Shown here piece after piece: positions 44,527 through 56,164 of a stretch of 64,000 nucleotides of DNA. The translations under genes were made by a program, and so were the position numbers. Positions within the stretch are counted from its first letter, which is position 1. Every line of letters begins with the position of its first letter. Under the pieces are notes generated by a model. The model was not told the origin of the DNA and ran no database searches. It worked only from the letters and a program-made list of their open reading frames with translations. The DNA comes from Magnaporthiopsis rhizophila (taxonomy: Eukaryota; Ascomycota; Sordariomycetes; Magnaporthales; Magnaporthaceae), in contig PYSS01000155.1 in the NCBI GenBank assembly GCA_003049465.1, positions 1 through 64,000 of the forward strand. Direction: 5' to 3'.

Positions 44527-45722
44527 TTTTTCGGGTCTCTGGTAGGCAGGCGCCTGAAGTTTGGTGTCGGGGGAGCGGAATAACACTCAGAGCGACGAGC
44601 TGAGAGCCCACGGCTGGGAGCAGATTCGGAATCCGTCTTGGGGCCTCCAATTTTGTCGACCTCGATCTGCCTCTAGTGTCGGGCCAATATGCTCCGAGGT
44701 TCCTTCGCACTTGCCTCCAGGAGAGGCGCCGCTGAAAGGGCTCCCACCGAAATCGCCACGCGGCTTCCATTTCGGGATATCTCGAGACCTGGGCAGGCAG
44801 GAGCGGCTTTGCACCTGGAAAATTGAGCCCGGGCACCCACCTAGTGCCAGCCACATCCAAGCTAGCAGATCGCCGAGCAGGGCCGCGTTGGAGTGTGAGC
44901 GAAGGCGCCGACATCCAACTAAATAAAAGCCGGCCCAGACGCCACACCCGGTCAGATGGTGCTAACAATACCTAGGAGTGTAGCAGCATGACAATAAGTT
45001 GATAGACCCTGCGAGCTCCCTTCTGCCGAGCTAGCCTGAGCCCGGGGAAAGAAGGAAAGAAGAGGTGCAGGTACCTCGCCAGGCGGCTATGATTTGAGCC
45101 ATCCCTGCGGAGCCATGACGCCACGGGACAGCGCCCGCCGCTTGCAAAATCGGCCCGAGCCGGCCCCAAGCCTCGCGGCGCGAGCGGATTGCACATGTAA
45201 TGACTGACTGGATGCCAAATAGCAGGCTTGGCCATACCTATCCACGAGTCCAGAGCTCCTATCGGCTTGGAATCGGCCTCTGGCCAGCCAGCTGCTCTGC
45301 TCTTCGTCCCGACGGGATTCTGGACATGCTTCGAGCCTCTCGGGTCGTTCATGCGCTAGTCCGGTGGCTTGACGGAAGAGCACTTGGGCTTGCGTCATTG
45401 CCTTCCGACGAGACATGACCTGGGTCTTGCTTAGTGATGGTGCTCTCCAGAGAGAGGATCTAGAAGGCGGGCACCAGGACCTTGGGAACTTGGTGCTCAT
45501 AAGCCTCGGGGTGGCAGCTACGTTGACAAGCCACTCGCCGTCCCAAGGAACAGATGCTCACGTACCTGCTTATATAAAAGCCCGAGATGCCGCCCATGTC
45601 CGAGAAGTTTACTCTCCATCCAGCACATCTTTTTCTTCTTCCTCCCGGCACCTAAGGCATAAGCAAGATCTGAAAACTCCTGAACGTACAATCCTTTCTC
45701 CAAAAGTCCTGTATCCTGCACG
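44527..45722. promoter_or_regulatory. Divergent intergenic region of the UstYa-like / Tyr-rich pair
   Basis: About 1.2 kb shared 5' region of two divergent genes, compatible with common control. A TATA-like TATATAAAAG lies at about 45569-45578, roughly 150 bases before the ATG at 45723. Scattered open frames on both strands have no motifs. No specific regulator site is claimed. Confidence 0.4.
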
Positions 45723-46196
45723 ATGAAGGTTTCTATCGCTACGATCCTCGTCGCTGGGCTTGCCCTCCCCGCCGCTGCTGCCCCGATTCGCTCCCCCGAG
45801 GTCGTCGCCCACACTCCCGGCGGGGTCTCTGGTGGCGGCCACCACGGCAGCTCTGCCCTCAACCATGACGGCGGTGGCAGCAACAACAGCAGCAATGGCA
45901 ACTATGGGAACTATGGGTCCTACGGAACTTATAGCAAGTATCCTACATCTTACAACACCTACAGCACATACCCTGCCTCCTATTCGACATACGGCACGTA
46001 CCCAAGCAGCTACTCCACCTACGGCACCTACAAGCGCTGGGTGGGCTGGGCGAAGAGCCTCTTTGGCCGGTCCTCGGCCGATGTGGAGTTCGAGAACACC
46101 GCGCCCGTGGGCCTGGCAAAGAGGCGCGTCTTCCGCCGTGGCACTGTCGAGCAGGAATTCCCCAAGTTCGATGTGTCCAAACTCAAGACTGCATGA
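45723..46196 (+). CDS. Small secreted Tyr-rich repeat protein, candidate RiPP precursor
   Basis: A 157-residue secreted protein. Signal peptide about 1-19 (MKVSIATILVAGLALPAAA). A Gly/His/Ser/Asn spacer leads to a Tyr-rich block: YGN-YGS-YGT triplets (residues 61-69), then three tandem decapeptides YPTSYNTYST, YPASYSTYGT and YPSSYSTYGT (73-102), then Tyr-Lys-Arg (103-105). The tail has further dibasic sites (LAKRR at 131-135; RR at 138-139). A signal peptide, tandem Tyr-bearing cores and Kex2-type sites resemble dikaritin (ustiloxin/phomopsin-like) precursors, and the neighbour is a UstYa-family oxidase. Against this, the repeats are not each bounded by a basic pair. It could instead be a structural Gly/Tyr-rich wall protein. 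No intron. Confidence 0.8.
   Translation: MKVSIATILVAGLALPAAAAPIRSPEVVAHTPGGVSGGGHHGSSALNHDGGGSNNSSNGNYGNYGSYGTYSKYPTSYNTYSTYPASYSTYGTYPSSYSTYGTYKRWVGWAKSLFGRSSADVEFENTAPVGLAKRRVFRRGTVEQEFPKFDVSKLKTA
45935..46030 (+). repeat. Tandem Tyr-decapeptide coding repeat
   Basis: Three direct 30-bp units encode YPxSYxTYxT decapeptides inside the secreted protein. Units two and three are the most alike, suggesting recent duplication. Confidence 0.7.
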
Positions 46197-47158
46197 GCGA
46201 GGAAGACTGCAGCAGCCTTCATGACACGAGCAGCGACCGAAAAGGATAGCAGTGGTAGCATCACCCCTGTGCTCGTCGGCATGCAGATCGTTCCCCTGAG
46301 CGAACAACGACGCACAGGCAGGGGCACGACCGCATCTAGGCCCGGAGTGGCGGCCGCAAAGCTTCTTTGTCGGCACTGCGCCCAGTGGTGGCGAACTTAT
46401 CCTTTGCCCGGACAAGCTCTATCGACAGTCATTCAAGGCGGGGCGAACAACTATACTGGCTTAAATATTTGCATGAGGTCGTCACCTCAGAGGGGACAGT
46501 GCTCCTGGGTCGCTCCTTTTCGGTGGCTCTTGGTTGAGCCATCAGATAGTGTTTATTTACTGGGAATTACGGGGATATTGGGAGTGTTACTTCAAGCGCT
46601 TCTGTATACCTTTACAGGCAAGAATGCCACATATAGCTGAAATTTGGAAGTATCTAAGGAGAAAAAATAAAAAGGACATAGCGTCTCGCTGGGCTTCTGC
46701 CCCTGAAAACAAGTTGAAGCTTCGCGTAGGGAATCCAATCTCGCGGCATGCAGGATTTATCAGATGGCACTCAGTGAAGCAAGACCTCAGCAGCGGCTCT
46801 GGAGATGTTCGAGCGGGGTGCTCGGATAGAGAACGCCGCACCTTGAAGCTATCACCTGGATATCACATATGAAAGTAGAATCAATTGACTTCGTCCCCAT
46901 GCAGGCAGTGGTGGTGGTCAAGTGGGGCGAACCCGACACAAAAGTGGAGGCGCTGAAAGCGGGCGGTGACGGCAAAATTTAGAAAATTTCTTGAGACGGC
47001 TGGACTGAGATGGTCAATTGCAACCGACTGGCTACCTACGACCGAAATCATAGAACGCGAAACGATCGACCGAAACGGCGCCGACCAGTTGTCCACCCAC
47101 CCACCTTACCTACCACATCTCGTGACCCCCAGATAAAGTAAACACAGCCTCAACAAAA
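46197..47158. other. Intergenic spacer, nothing recognised
   Basis: About 960 bases between the Tyr-rich gene and NOP10. A few short frames have no motif. The last 100 bases are the NOP10 promoter and leader. Confidence 0.55.
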
Positions 47159-47420
47159 ATGCATCTCATGTGCAACGTCGACGCCTCGGGCAAGCGCGCC
47201 TACACCCTCAAGAAGGTGCTGGAGGGCAAGGTGACCAAGTCGGCGCACCCGGCCCGCTTCTCGCCCGACGACAAGTGGTCGCGCCACCGCATCACGCTCA
47301 AGAAGCGCTTCGGGCTGCTGACGGCCGATAAGAGTAAGTTTCTGCTGTTGGACTTTGCGGACTGGCGACGCGCGAACGGGGGGGGGGGNNNNNNNNNNNN
47401 NNNNNNNNNNNNNNNNNNNN

Positions 47421-47453
<33 letters not shown>

Positions 47454-47565
47454 TGTTTGGTGGTGTTCTCGACGACGCAAAAAAGGGGGCATGGTGGACC
47501 ACGACTGACCGTCTGACATCTTTGTGTTCCCATTTACAGAGGATCTTAAGGCTCTTCAGTCATGA
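47159..47565 (+). CDS. NOP10: H/ACA snoRNP subunit Nop10
   Basis: A core protein of H/ACA small nucleolar ribonucleoprotein particles that guide rRNA pseudouridylation, in the nucleolus. Exon 1 (47159-47333) encodes [20 protein letters not shown] and then [20 protein letters not shown], the near-invariant body of the family. The donor A|GTAAGT and acceptor TTTACAG at 47539 (phase 1) join exon 2 (47540-47565), which ends KKDLKALQS. The product is 66 aa, the usual size (about 58-66). The ~206-nt intron contains an assembly gap of 32 N inside a G homopolymer, so its true length is unknown. Convergent with NOB1, another ribosome-biogenesis gene. Confidence 0.92.
47378..47452. other. Assembly gap (32 N) inside a poly-G run
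   Basis: Eleven G, then N at 47389-47420, then 32 G. This lies in the NOP10 intron. A long pure G run at a gap edge is more likely a sequencing or assembly artefact than biology. Confidence 0.85.
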
Positions 47566-48008
47566 TAGAGTGCTCGTACGCTTGATTAGAGAGACCGGCT
47601 CTACGGCCGCATGCGGATTCGAGGAGTTTTTTTTTTTTCCCTTGGGCGGCGTTTAATGTTCGTGCGGCGACGATGGTCTTGCGCTCTGGATGGCTTTCCT
47701 TTCACCCTTGGCACCCGATTCGCCACTACGTCTGGATTGGCATCAAAGGATACAAACGGCGAGAGAATCCAGCGTGCGCAGGCCTCCACCCGCTCAGGGT
47801 CGGGGCGTTGATGGGATCTTGGCTTTGATGTTTGCATTGTGGCAGGCGTTGGGACTGAAAATGCTTTTGGTTTTATTTTCACGGTGGACACAGTCCCCTT
47901 ACCATTGTGTGGTTACACAACACTCCAATTTTTGTCTATCATGCGTTTTATCTTGGTATCATGCGTGACAGGGCATCCGACAGAAGAAAGATATCATGAT
48001 ATCCGAAA
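47566..48008. other. Convergent 3' spacer
   Basis: About 440 bases between the stops of NOP10 and NOB1. It holds a short T run and no gene. Confidence 0.6.
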
Positions 48009-49439
48009 TCACCTCCGCTTCTTCCCGTTCACGTTCCGCCCGGCGCCGACCTTGATCTTCCCGTTCCCGCCGACCCGGTCGCCAGTGAGGATGCCGGGCA
48101 GATAGTCCTCGTCCATGAGGTCGCGGACGCGCGCGCGGCGGTCCTCGTCGGCCTTGCGCTGGTACTCCTTTTGGTCCTCGGCGAGGATCAGGTCGCGACC
48201 CCAGCCGTTCTTGCCGCCACCCTGGGCCGCGGCCGACTTCTTGCCGCTCGCGTTGCCGTGCACGGGCTTGGGGATGCTGAAGACGTTGCCGCGGTTGTTC
48301 CACTGGAAGTTGCGCTTCAGGTGCACCTTGAATTTCCCCGCCGAGTCGGTCGAGCAGCTCACGCGCGTCAGCGTCGCCTGCCCGCACGAGGGGCAGAACT
48401 GCTTGTCCGTCTTGCGCGTGACAGCGAAGCAGCCGTGGCAGCGCATCACCCAGCTCTTGAGCTGCGTGATGCGCGCAAGCGTCGGCGACACCACGTTCAA
48501 GTTGATGCGCATCGCCACGTTCTGCATGGCGAAGTCGGACGTCAGGATGCAGGCCTGCAGGACCCTCTGGATCGGCTCCGGCACGGGCGCGCGGTTATCT
48601 TTGGCCTGGTGCCTCTTGATGTTGGACGGCGTGATCCACTCGCCGTCGCCGTCGTCTGAAACCTGCTCTTCCTCCTCCGGGAGTGTCTCACCCTCGTCCT
48701 CCTCCTCATCCTGCTGGTCGGTCTCCAGATCGAGTTTCTGTAGCTCTTCGGCGATGGGTTCCGACGGATTCTTGGGCACCCCTCCGGACTCTATGGGGCC
48801 TGCGCTGTGCTCTCCCTTCGCTGCATCTGCCGCCAAATCTCCTGCTGTATCCTTTTGCTCGATCTCCCCCGGCTCTTCCGACGTGACTTCGGCAAGAGCC
48901 GCTGCTGGTGCCTCCGTTTCGGGCGACGTCACATCTGCGATCGCTTCATCCCTCTTGGGAGGGCTGCCGTTGACCCTCTTCTGGTTGGGCTCGTTTCTTA
49001 ACCTCCAATCTCCGCCATTCCTCTCGATCTCGAGCTCGTACGTCAGGGCGATCAGATGGATATCTGGACGGCTGAGAACCTCGAGATCTCCAGTCCGGCG
49101 GGCAAAGTCGGACACGAACTTGACGCTGTCGGGTCTTGGGCTGCGCAGCTTGAGAAAGGGCAAAAGTGTAGTGTTGATGCGCAATCGCGTCTGCTCGTCC
49201 CTTATCTCGTCGAGAATCGCGGGGATAGTGTACAGCTCCTCTGCTTGCACGATGAGCGTACTTATGGCCGGGTCACCTTTGATTAGCGGGCCAGCGTCGA
49301 GAACCAGGCTGTTGATCGGTTTCGAGGGCGTCGAGCTCGGAGCTGCGGGTGCGCTGGCGACGGGCGCATCGCCAGCCGATGGAGGGGCGGACACGGCTGG
49401 CGGAACTTCCGGTTGGGGTAACGATGAAGAGGTCGCCAT
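48009..49439 (-). CDS. NOB1: 20S pre-rRNA D-site endonuclease Nob1
   Basis: The nuclease that makes the final cut maturing 20S pre-rRNA to 18S in cytoplasmic pre-40S particles. A single exon gives 476 aa. The PIN domain starts at about residue 45 with LVLDAGPLIKG (metal-binding Asp), continues with YTIPAILDEIRDEQTR and closes with SRPDIHLIALTYELE. A long acidic linker follows (about 160-300, with DQQDEEEDEGETLPEEEE). The zinc ribbon is visible as RCHGCFAVTRKTDKQFCPSCG. The tail is basic (KIKVGAGRNVNGKKRR), as in other Nob1 proteins. The first ~40 residues are Ala/Pro/Ser-rich and probably disordered. Length matches yeast (459 aa). Confidence 0.95.
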   Translation of the reverse strand: MATSSSLPQPEVPPAVSAPPSAGDAPVASAPAAPSSTPSKPINSLVLDAGPLIKGDPAISTLIVQAEELYTIPAILDEIRDEQTRLRINTTLLPFLKLRSPRPDSVKFVSDFARRTGDLEVLSRPDIHLIALTYELEIERNGGDWRLRNEPNQKRVNGSPPKRDEAIADVTSPETEAPAAALAEVTSEEPGEIEQKDTAGDLAADAAKGEHSAGPIESGGVPKNPSEPIAEELQKLDLETDQQDEEEDEGETLPEEEEQVSDDGDGEWITPSNIKRHQAKDNRAPVPEPIQRVLQACILTSDFAMQNVAMRINLNVVSPTLARITQLKSWVMRCHGCFAVTRKTDKQFCPSCGQATLTRVSCSTDSAGKFKVHLKRNFQWNNRGNVFSIPKPVHGNASGKKSAAAQGGGKNGWGRDLILAEDQKEYQRKADEDRRARVRDLMDEDYLPGILTGDRVGGNGKIKVGAGRNVNGKKRR

Positions 49440-50806
49440 GCTGGCTGGGCCGCTGTGCGAGGAAAGAGAAAGGAAACCGAGATGAGGAGAACGCGGCGTT
49501 AAATCCCAAGCACTTCGGAATGCCTATGTAGGTGTTGTAGGCGAGGTTGCCCTGTTGTGTTTCTGTCTTTTTTTTTTTTTTTTTTTTTTCCTTTCCATTC
49601 TTCGCCATCCGGGCGACCCGTGCGCCTGAGGGGTAATTCATAAAAATATGCGGGGCAGGCAAGACCCTGCCGAGCGTCTGCAGAACATCAATTCCTACGC
49701 TAGTCTTATTCTGGTAGTGTGCGCGGCGGGAGCCGCCTGGTGCATGGTGTGGCTGTCCCTCTTGTGCCGGGGCACAAGAGCTCTGCTGGTGATCCCTCAG
49801 ACAGCTGACCCTTGATGGCCGGTACTCAGAAGTAACTGCTCCTTACTAGGTGGTGGATGCCATACCGTAGAGTCGGTATACCCTCCTTGGTGTGCACAGC
49901 TTATGTATATATCGTCCGTTGTTTGCAGCTCCGTCCTTTGCGGCCCCTCTCCTGTCCAATCCCCCCTGCTGGGCGTGTTTGCTTTTGTTTTTCTAAAACA
50001 CTCGCGCTGTTTTATAGTGTTGCGCGATTATGTTGGCACACGACGTGGTTCCCAGCCGGGGCAAGTTACTCTGGTACGCTCGACTGTTGAGAGGATGTCT
50101 GTCATGGACAATCATGGTTTGCGCCGTAGATACAGCAGTACCGGCGGGGACCCCATTGACACGTGAACGAAGCTTAATTTCCAGGCTACAAATGACGGAG
50201 GGTGCTTCTGTGAGCCAATAAAGGGGGGTAGGATCCCGCGCGACCGCGTCTTCGATGCTGACACGGCATAAGGCTGTTGCCGATGGAAGCCTTCCAAGAA
50301 AAGATAAAAGAGAACAAGCGTAGTCCTCAGCGTTAGACCATCGTCGGGTGCGGATGCCCGCAGGAAGCCGGGGTTCGCACGCGACTCGGCTTTGGTTTTG
50401 AGGCTTGTGCAGGGCCAGACTGAATCCAGCGCCGCCAAACCGTCTCCTTTCTCCTTCGAAATCGCCTTGGGGAGATTGGTCCCCACCCCAACGTCAATAG
50501 AAACCCGCCCGAAGTTTAGATCCTCAGCGCCCGTCGCCGCTACGAACCCGGCCGCTTTCCTCTCCGACGAGCCCCGTCCCCGACGCAACCAAGCCGCCTC
50601 TGCCAGAGAATGACCCCGGGCCCGACGGGCGGTCCATTGTGCTGGGATTATACATTTCACCGCTACCGGCTCCTCCAGCGCGCGGAGCTGATTAACCGCA
50701 CTCATTTTGCTCGACCGTGAAGCTTGTCTCGAGCGAGGAGATCGTGTCGCAACATCCAGAGCCCCGGACCGCGCCGCCTGGCGAAGTCTCCTAGAAGACT
50801 GCCAAA
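49440..50806. other. Divergent intergenic region with T22 tract
   Basis: About 1.4 kb between the divergent NOB1 and kinesin genes. It contains a run of about 22 T (49568-49589). No supported gene; a 197-codon minus frame (50112-50705) has no motif. Confidence 0.55.
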
Positions 50807-53800
50807 ATGGCTGGCGGCAACATCAAGGTCGTGGTCCGTTGTCGGCCCTTCAATGGCCGAGGTGAGTCCTAGCCCCAGGGAAGTGGGATGAAGAGCTGTT
50901 GTAGATGGCTTGCGCAACGGAATGCGATAGCAGCACTGACAGAGAGGCGACTCACGATAGAAATGGACCGCGGCGCAAAATGTATTGTCGAAATGAAGGA
51001 CAACCAGACGGTGCTCACGCCGCCAGCAGACGCCGCGCACTCGGGCAAAGGCGCCAAGGATATGGCCCCGAAGGCCTTCGCCTTTGACAGATCGTACTGG
51101 TCCTTTGACAAGAGCGCACCAAACTATGCCGGCCAGTCCAACCTTTTCGACGACCTGGGGAAGCCCCTACTGGATAACGCCTTCCAGGGCTACAACAACT
51201 GTATCTTTGCGTATGGTCAGACGGGTTCTGGAAAGTCGTACTCAATGATGGGATACGGCAAAGAAATCGGAATCATCCCTATGATTTGCCAAGACATGTT
51301 CAAGAGGATAGGCGAGATGCAGAAGGACCCGAACCTGAAGTGCACCGTCGAGGTGTCGTATCTCGAGATCTACAACGAGCGAGTGCGCGATCTGCTGAAT
51401 CCAAGCACCAAGGGAAACCTCAAGGTCCGCGAACACCCCTCGACTGGTCCATACGTTGAAGATCTTGCGAAGCTAGTAGTCGGCAGCTTCCAGGAGATCG
51501 AGAACCTTATGGACGAGGGTAACAAGGCGAGAACGGTGGCGGCCACCAACATGAACGAGACGTCGAGTCGGAGTCACGCTGTTTTCACCCTGATGGTAAC
51601 CCAGAAGAAATTCGATGTCGACACCAAGATGGAGATGGAGAAGGCGGCCAAGATTAGTCTGGTGGATCTGGCAGGCTCGGAGCGCGCGACATCCACCGGA
51701 GCTACCGGCGCGCGTCTCAAGGAAGGTGCGGAGATCAACCGGTCGCTGTCGACGCTGGGTCGTGTCATTGCCGCGCTCGCCGACCTCTCGACCGGGAAGA
51801 AGAAGAAGGGCGCCGGTGGCACTGTTCCCTACCGAGACAGTGTTCTGACTTGGCTCTTGAAGGACTCGCTTGGAGGAAACAGCATGACAGCCATGATTGC
51901 TGCCATCAGTCCGGCCGACATCAACTTCGACGAGACGCTGAGCACACTGCGCTATGCCGACTCTGCAAAACGCATCAAGAACCACGCCGTCGTAAACGAA
52001 GACGCCAACGCACGCATGATAAGAGAGCTGAAAGAGGAGCTGGCCATGCTCAAGAACAAGCTCGGCGGCGGCGGCGGCGGAGGTGGGGCAGGTGGCGGCG
52101 CGGGCGTGCCTGCCGAGGAGGTTTATGCCGAAGGGACACCGCTGGAGCAGCAGATTGTCAGCATCACGCAGGCCGATGGTACCGTCAAGAAGGTTTCCAA
52201 GGCGGAGATTGCCGAGCAGCTCAGCCAGAGCGAGAAGCTGTTGACGGACCTCAACCAGACGTGGGAGGAAAAGCTGCAGAAGACCGAGGAGATTCACAAA
52301 GAGCGCGAGGCTGCACTCGAGGAACTGGGCATCAGCATCGAGAAGGGCTTCATTGGGCTCAGCACGCCCAAAAAGATGCCTCACTTGGTCAACCTATCGG
52401 ACGACCCGCTCCTGGCAGAATGCCTGGTCTACAACCTCAAGCCTGGAACGACCATGGTGGGCAACGTCGACTCCAACGCGGAACACCAGGCAAATATCCG
52501 GCTGAATGGCTCGGGGATCCTGCACGAGCACTGCACTTTCGAGAACGCGGCAGATGGCACCGTCACGCTGGTCCCGAAAGAGGGCGCCGCGGTCATGGTT
52601 AACGGCAAGCGCATCACGGAGCCCAAGCAGCTCCACTCTGGATACAGGATTATTCTCGGCGACTTTCACATTTTCCGCTTCAACCATCCCATGGAAGCAA
52701 AGGCTGAGCGTGCCGAGCAGAGTCTGCTCCGGCAGTCCATCACCGCCAGTCAGCTGGCGAATCTCGACAAGATCTCGCCGCTGACCTCGCCCAGGCCCGG
52801 CGGCCATGACAGGACTTTCAGCAAGGCCGGCTCTGATTTTGGCGATAGCCGCCCAGATTCGCCTTCACCGTTCTCGCGCAACGGCCGCGATTCTGATTGG
52901 TCGTTTGCGCGTAGAGAAGCGGCGGGTGCTATCCTCGGGTCGGATCAGAATTTTACCAATCTCACAGATGAAGAACTCAACGTGCTCTTTGAGCAGCTCC
53001 AGCGGGCAAGGGCTGAGCGAGTCAACGGGACCGGCCGCGAGGGTGAAGAAGACCTGGAATCAATGGCATCCTACCCCATCCGGGAAAAATATCTCTCGAC
53101 GGGCACCATCGATAACTTCTCTCTCGACACTGCCTTGACGATGCCTTCTACCCCTAAGCAGGGCGAGGTGGAAGACAAGCTGCGCGAGGTCCGTGAAGAG
53201 ATGCAGATTCAGCTGGAGAAGCAGAAGGAAGAGTACCAGGAGCAGCTCAAGACGGCCGAAGCCGCTAACGTCGAGGTCGAGGTGATCCGACAGGAGAAGG
53301 CCAAGATGGAGGACGCGCTGGTGCAGCTCAAGGCAGACATGCAGAAGCAGCTGACGGTCCAGCGGAAAGAGTTCGAGGCCAAGATGGAAAAGCTCGACCC
53401 GCTGAAGCGGCCCAAAGCCAATCCGAAACTCTCCGAGGCCGAGATCGAACAGGCCAAGGGAGTGGTGAAGCACTGGAGAAACCGCAGATACGTGCACATG
53501 GCAGAGACGCTCCTGCAGCACGCGTCGACGCTCAAGGAGGCGCAGGTTATGAGCCACGAGCTCGAGGAGAATGTATTTTTCCAATTCACCGTTGTCGACG
53601 TCGGCCACGCTCTCTGCTCAATGTACGATATGGTGCTGAGCGGGCTGCCTGGCGAGGGCGACGACATCGCGCTCGAGGAGGCGCCCAAGCCGTGCATCGG
53701 CGTCCGCGTTATCGACTACAAGGAGGGCTCCGCCCGCCTGTGGAGCCTGAACAAGCTGCTGGACCGCGTGCGGCAGATGCGACAGATGTACCAGTACCTC

Positions 53801-56164
53801 GACGAGCCTGAGTACTCGCAGCACCTGAGCTTCGACAACCCGTTTGTGGAGAACTGCATGCCCCAGTTCACGCTCATCGGAGAGACCGACGTGCCCTTGC
53901 GGGCCGTGTTTGAGAGCCGGGTGCAGGACTTCACTCTCGACGTCCTCTCGCCGCATACGTCGCACGCCATCGGCATTGTCAAGCTGTCTCTGGAGCCCTC
54001 GAGCGCCCGGGCGCCGACCAACACGCTCAAGTTCAACGTCGTCATGCATGAGATGGTTGGCTTTGCGGAGCGTGAGGGTACTCAGGTGCATGCCCAGCTT
54101 TTCATCCCAGGCGTCTCGGAGGAGGGCGGGATCACAACGACGCAGATGATTAACGACTTCGACGAGGGTCCCATCAGGTTCGAGAGTGTGCACAGCATGA
54201 GTATCCCGCTCTTTGGTCCTCTGGACATATGCCTCCGCGTCGCCATCTTCGCCAAGGTGTCGACCATGCATCTTGACAAGCTTCTCAGCTGGGACGACAT
54301 GCGAGAGGCCACGCCAGGGAAGCAGAAGGCGGCCAGAATTGCAGAGTCCCAGTTCTACACCAAGGAGAAGCACGACATCCTCGCGCGGGTGCAGATCATG
54401 GAGCTCGACGAGAACGGGGAGTACGTGCCAGTCGAGGTCGTGCAGACCAGCGAGATCGACTCGGGCACGTTCCAACTGCACCAGGGTTTGCAGAGACGCG
54501 TCGCCATCAGCCTCAACCACAGCTCCGGCGATGCGCTCCCGTGGGACGATGTGCGGTCCCTACGAGTCGGGAAAATCCAACTGGTCGACCACACCGGAAA
54601 GACGCCAGACATGGGCACTGAATCTCCTGATATCTCCTTGAAGCTGTCGACCAAGCCCGTCTTCCGCGAGAACGCCAATGGAACCCGGAGCGTCACTCTG
54701 ATTGGACAGTGGGACTCTAGTCTTCACGGCTCTCTCCTGCTCGACCGGGTCACGGCGGAGAAGTACAAGGTGCAGATGACAGTCTCTTTCGACATCAGCT
54801 CTGAGAAGATGGCAGAACCCATGAAGTTCTCCCTGAATGTCTTTTGCCAGATCATGTCGCGGAACTTTGTTAGGCAGACGTCGCTCCTCTCGTCGCTGTG
54901 GCAAAACGTCAGGATTGTCAAGTCTTCAACTGGCATCTTCACGCTCTCACTACGCCCTGCTCCTATCAAGCGGGTGGGCGATATTTGGCGTCTCAACAGC
55001 CAGCACGATTACGTCAAGGGAGAAGAAAACCTCAATTCTTGGGCACCTCGTGGCGTTTCGCTCGTCAGCGACTTCATCGGTGCCAAGAGGAGGAGGAGGC
55101 GAATTGTCGAGGTTGGCGGCATCCAGAATTTCATCCGAAAGATTGGCTTGCCAGAGCCCAAGGTGAAGCCGGCTGAGGAGGATGATCTCCTTGCAGACAT
55201 ACCGCCACCAAGAGGCTCACGGCCGGACGATCTCGACTCTATTGACGAGCTCCTCTCAGACATTCCCGACGTATCCACGGCTTCGTCGGTCGCCGAAGAT
55301 GGCGAAGCGGAGCCTGAAGCAGACGAGCCTACGCTTACACTATCCGATCTCCAACAAGAAGTTCCCCAGTACGACGAACGGGAATCGGAGCTGCTCGAGA
55401 AGTGTCTGAAGCTGTGGAAGAGTCATCCGGATCCTTTGTTGCAGATACTTGGCCCAGCGAACACAAGTCCGCCGGAGAATGGTATTGCGCCAGAACTGGA
55501 GGAGGCGCCCCGGCTGATGGCGTCGGTGGTGCGTGCCACGAAGAACCCGAAGGTTATGAAGGGCGGCTACCTTCTGGTGCCGAGCAGCGACTGCACGCGC
55601 TGGATCAAACGCTTTGTCGAGCTTCGTCGGCCCTATCTGCACATCCACAGTGTCTCGGACGGCGAGGAGGTTTCTATTGTCAGCCTCCGCAACTCCCGCG
55701 TGGACAGCCAGCCAGGCATTCTGCCACTCCTGGAAGCTGGAGGTCACGGCCGCGACCCCGAGGCCGAGCCAAGCGAGGATGGGCAGGAGCCAGGATCACA
55801 GTCTCCCGGAGATACGCGCCAGAACGGCAACGGCGCCGACGATGGGCAGGGACACAGAAGACATGCCTCTAGCCGTAGCACCATCTCATCGCTCTGGAAC
55901 GGCGTCGCAGCTTCCAGAGGCCCGGCAGCGCGCGGCACGGGCCTCGCCGCGCTCAGCGATCGCCTGCAGGCTGGCGTGTTTGCCATCTATGGGACTGACA
56001 ACACGTGGCTGTTTGCGGCACGCAACGAGCGCGAGAAGCTCGACTGGATCTTTCGTATCGACCAGAGCTACATTGCTTCGAGCGCCACCGCTAGCGGCAT
56101 CAGCAGCCCTAACCCGAGGGCAGATGAAAGCGATAATTTCTCTAGTGGCATTGCCAGCCGATGA
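50807..56164 (+). CDS. Kinesin-3 motor, UNC-104/KIF1 type
   Basis: A long-range microtubule motor that carries endosomes and vesicles toward plus ends. Exon 1 (50807-50861) encodes MAGGNIKVVVRCRPFNGR. A 99-nt intron (GTGAGT donor; acceptor GATAG, phase 1) gives the normal NGREMDRGAKCIVEM. Exon 2 runs 50961-56164; total about 1752 aa. Motor domain about 4-365: P-loop GQTGSGKS, switch I NETSSRSH, switch II DLAGSE. A neck with a Gly-rich insertion follows, then a FHA domain (about 494-600, GSGILHEHCTF), coiled coil (about 753-832), the KIF1B/DUF3694 stalk and a C-terminal PH domain (about 1551-1725, GGYLLVPSSDCTRWIKRF) that binds phosphoinositides. Domain order and size match fungal UncA/Nkin3. 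Confidence 0.95.

Noticed and set aside
50888..50960. ATG at 50888 as the kinesin start
   Set aside because: It lies in the intron; the ATG at 50807 encodes the conserved first motor strand and splices in phase.
52394..54520. Long minus-strand frames opposite the kinesin gene
   Set aside because: They are antisense shadows of a GC-rich coding strand; the plus-strand domains are unmistakable.
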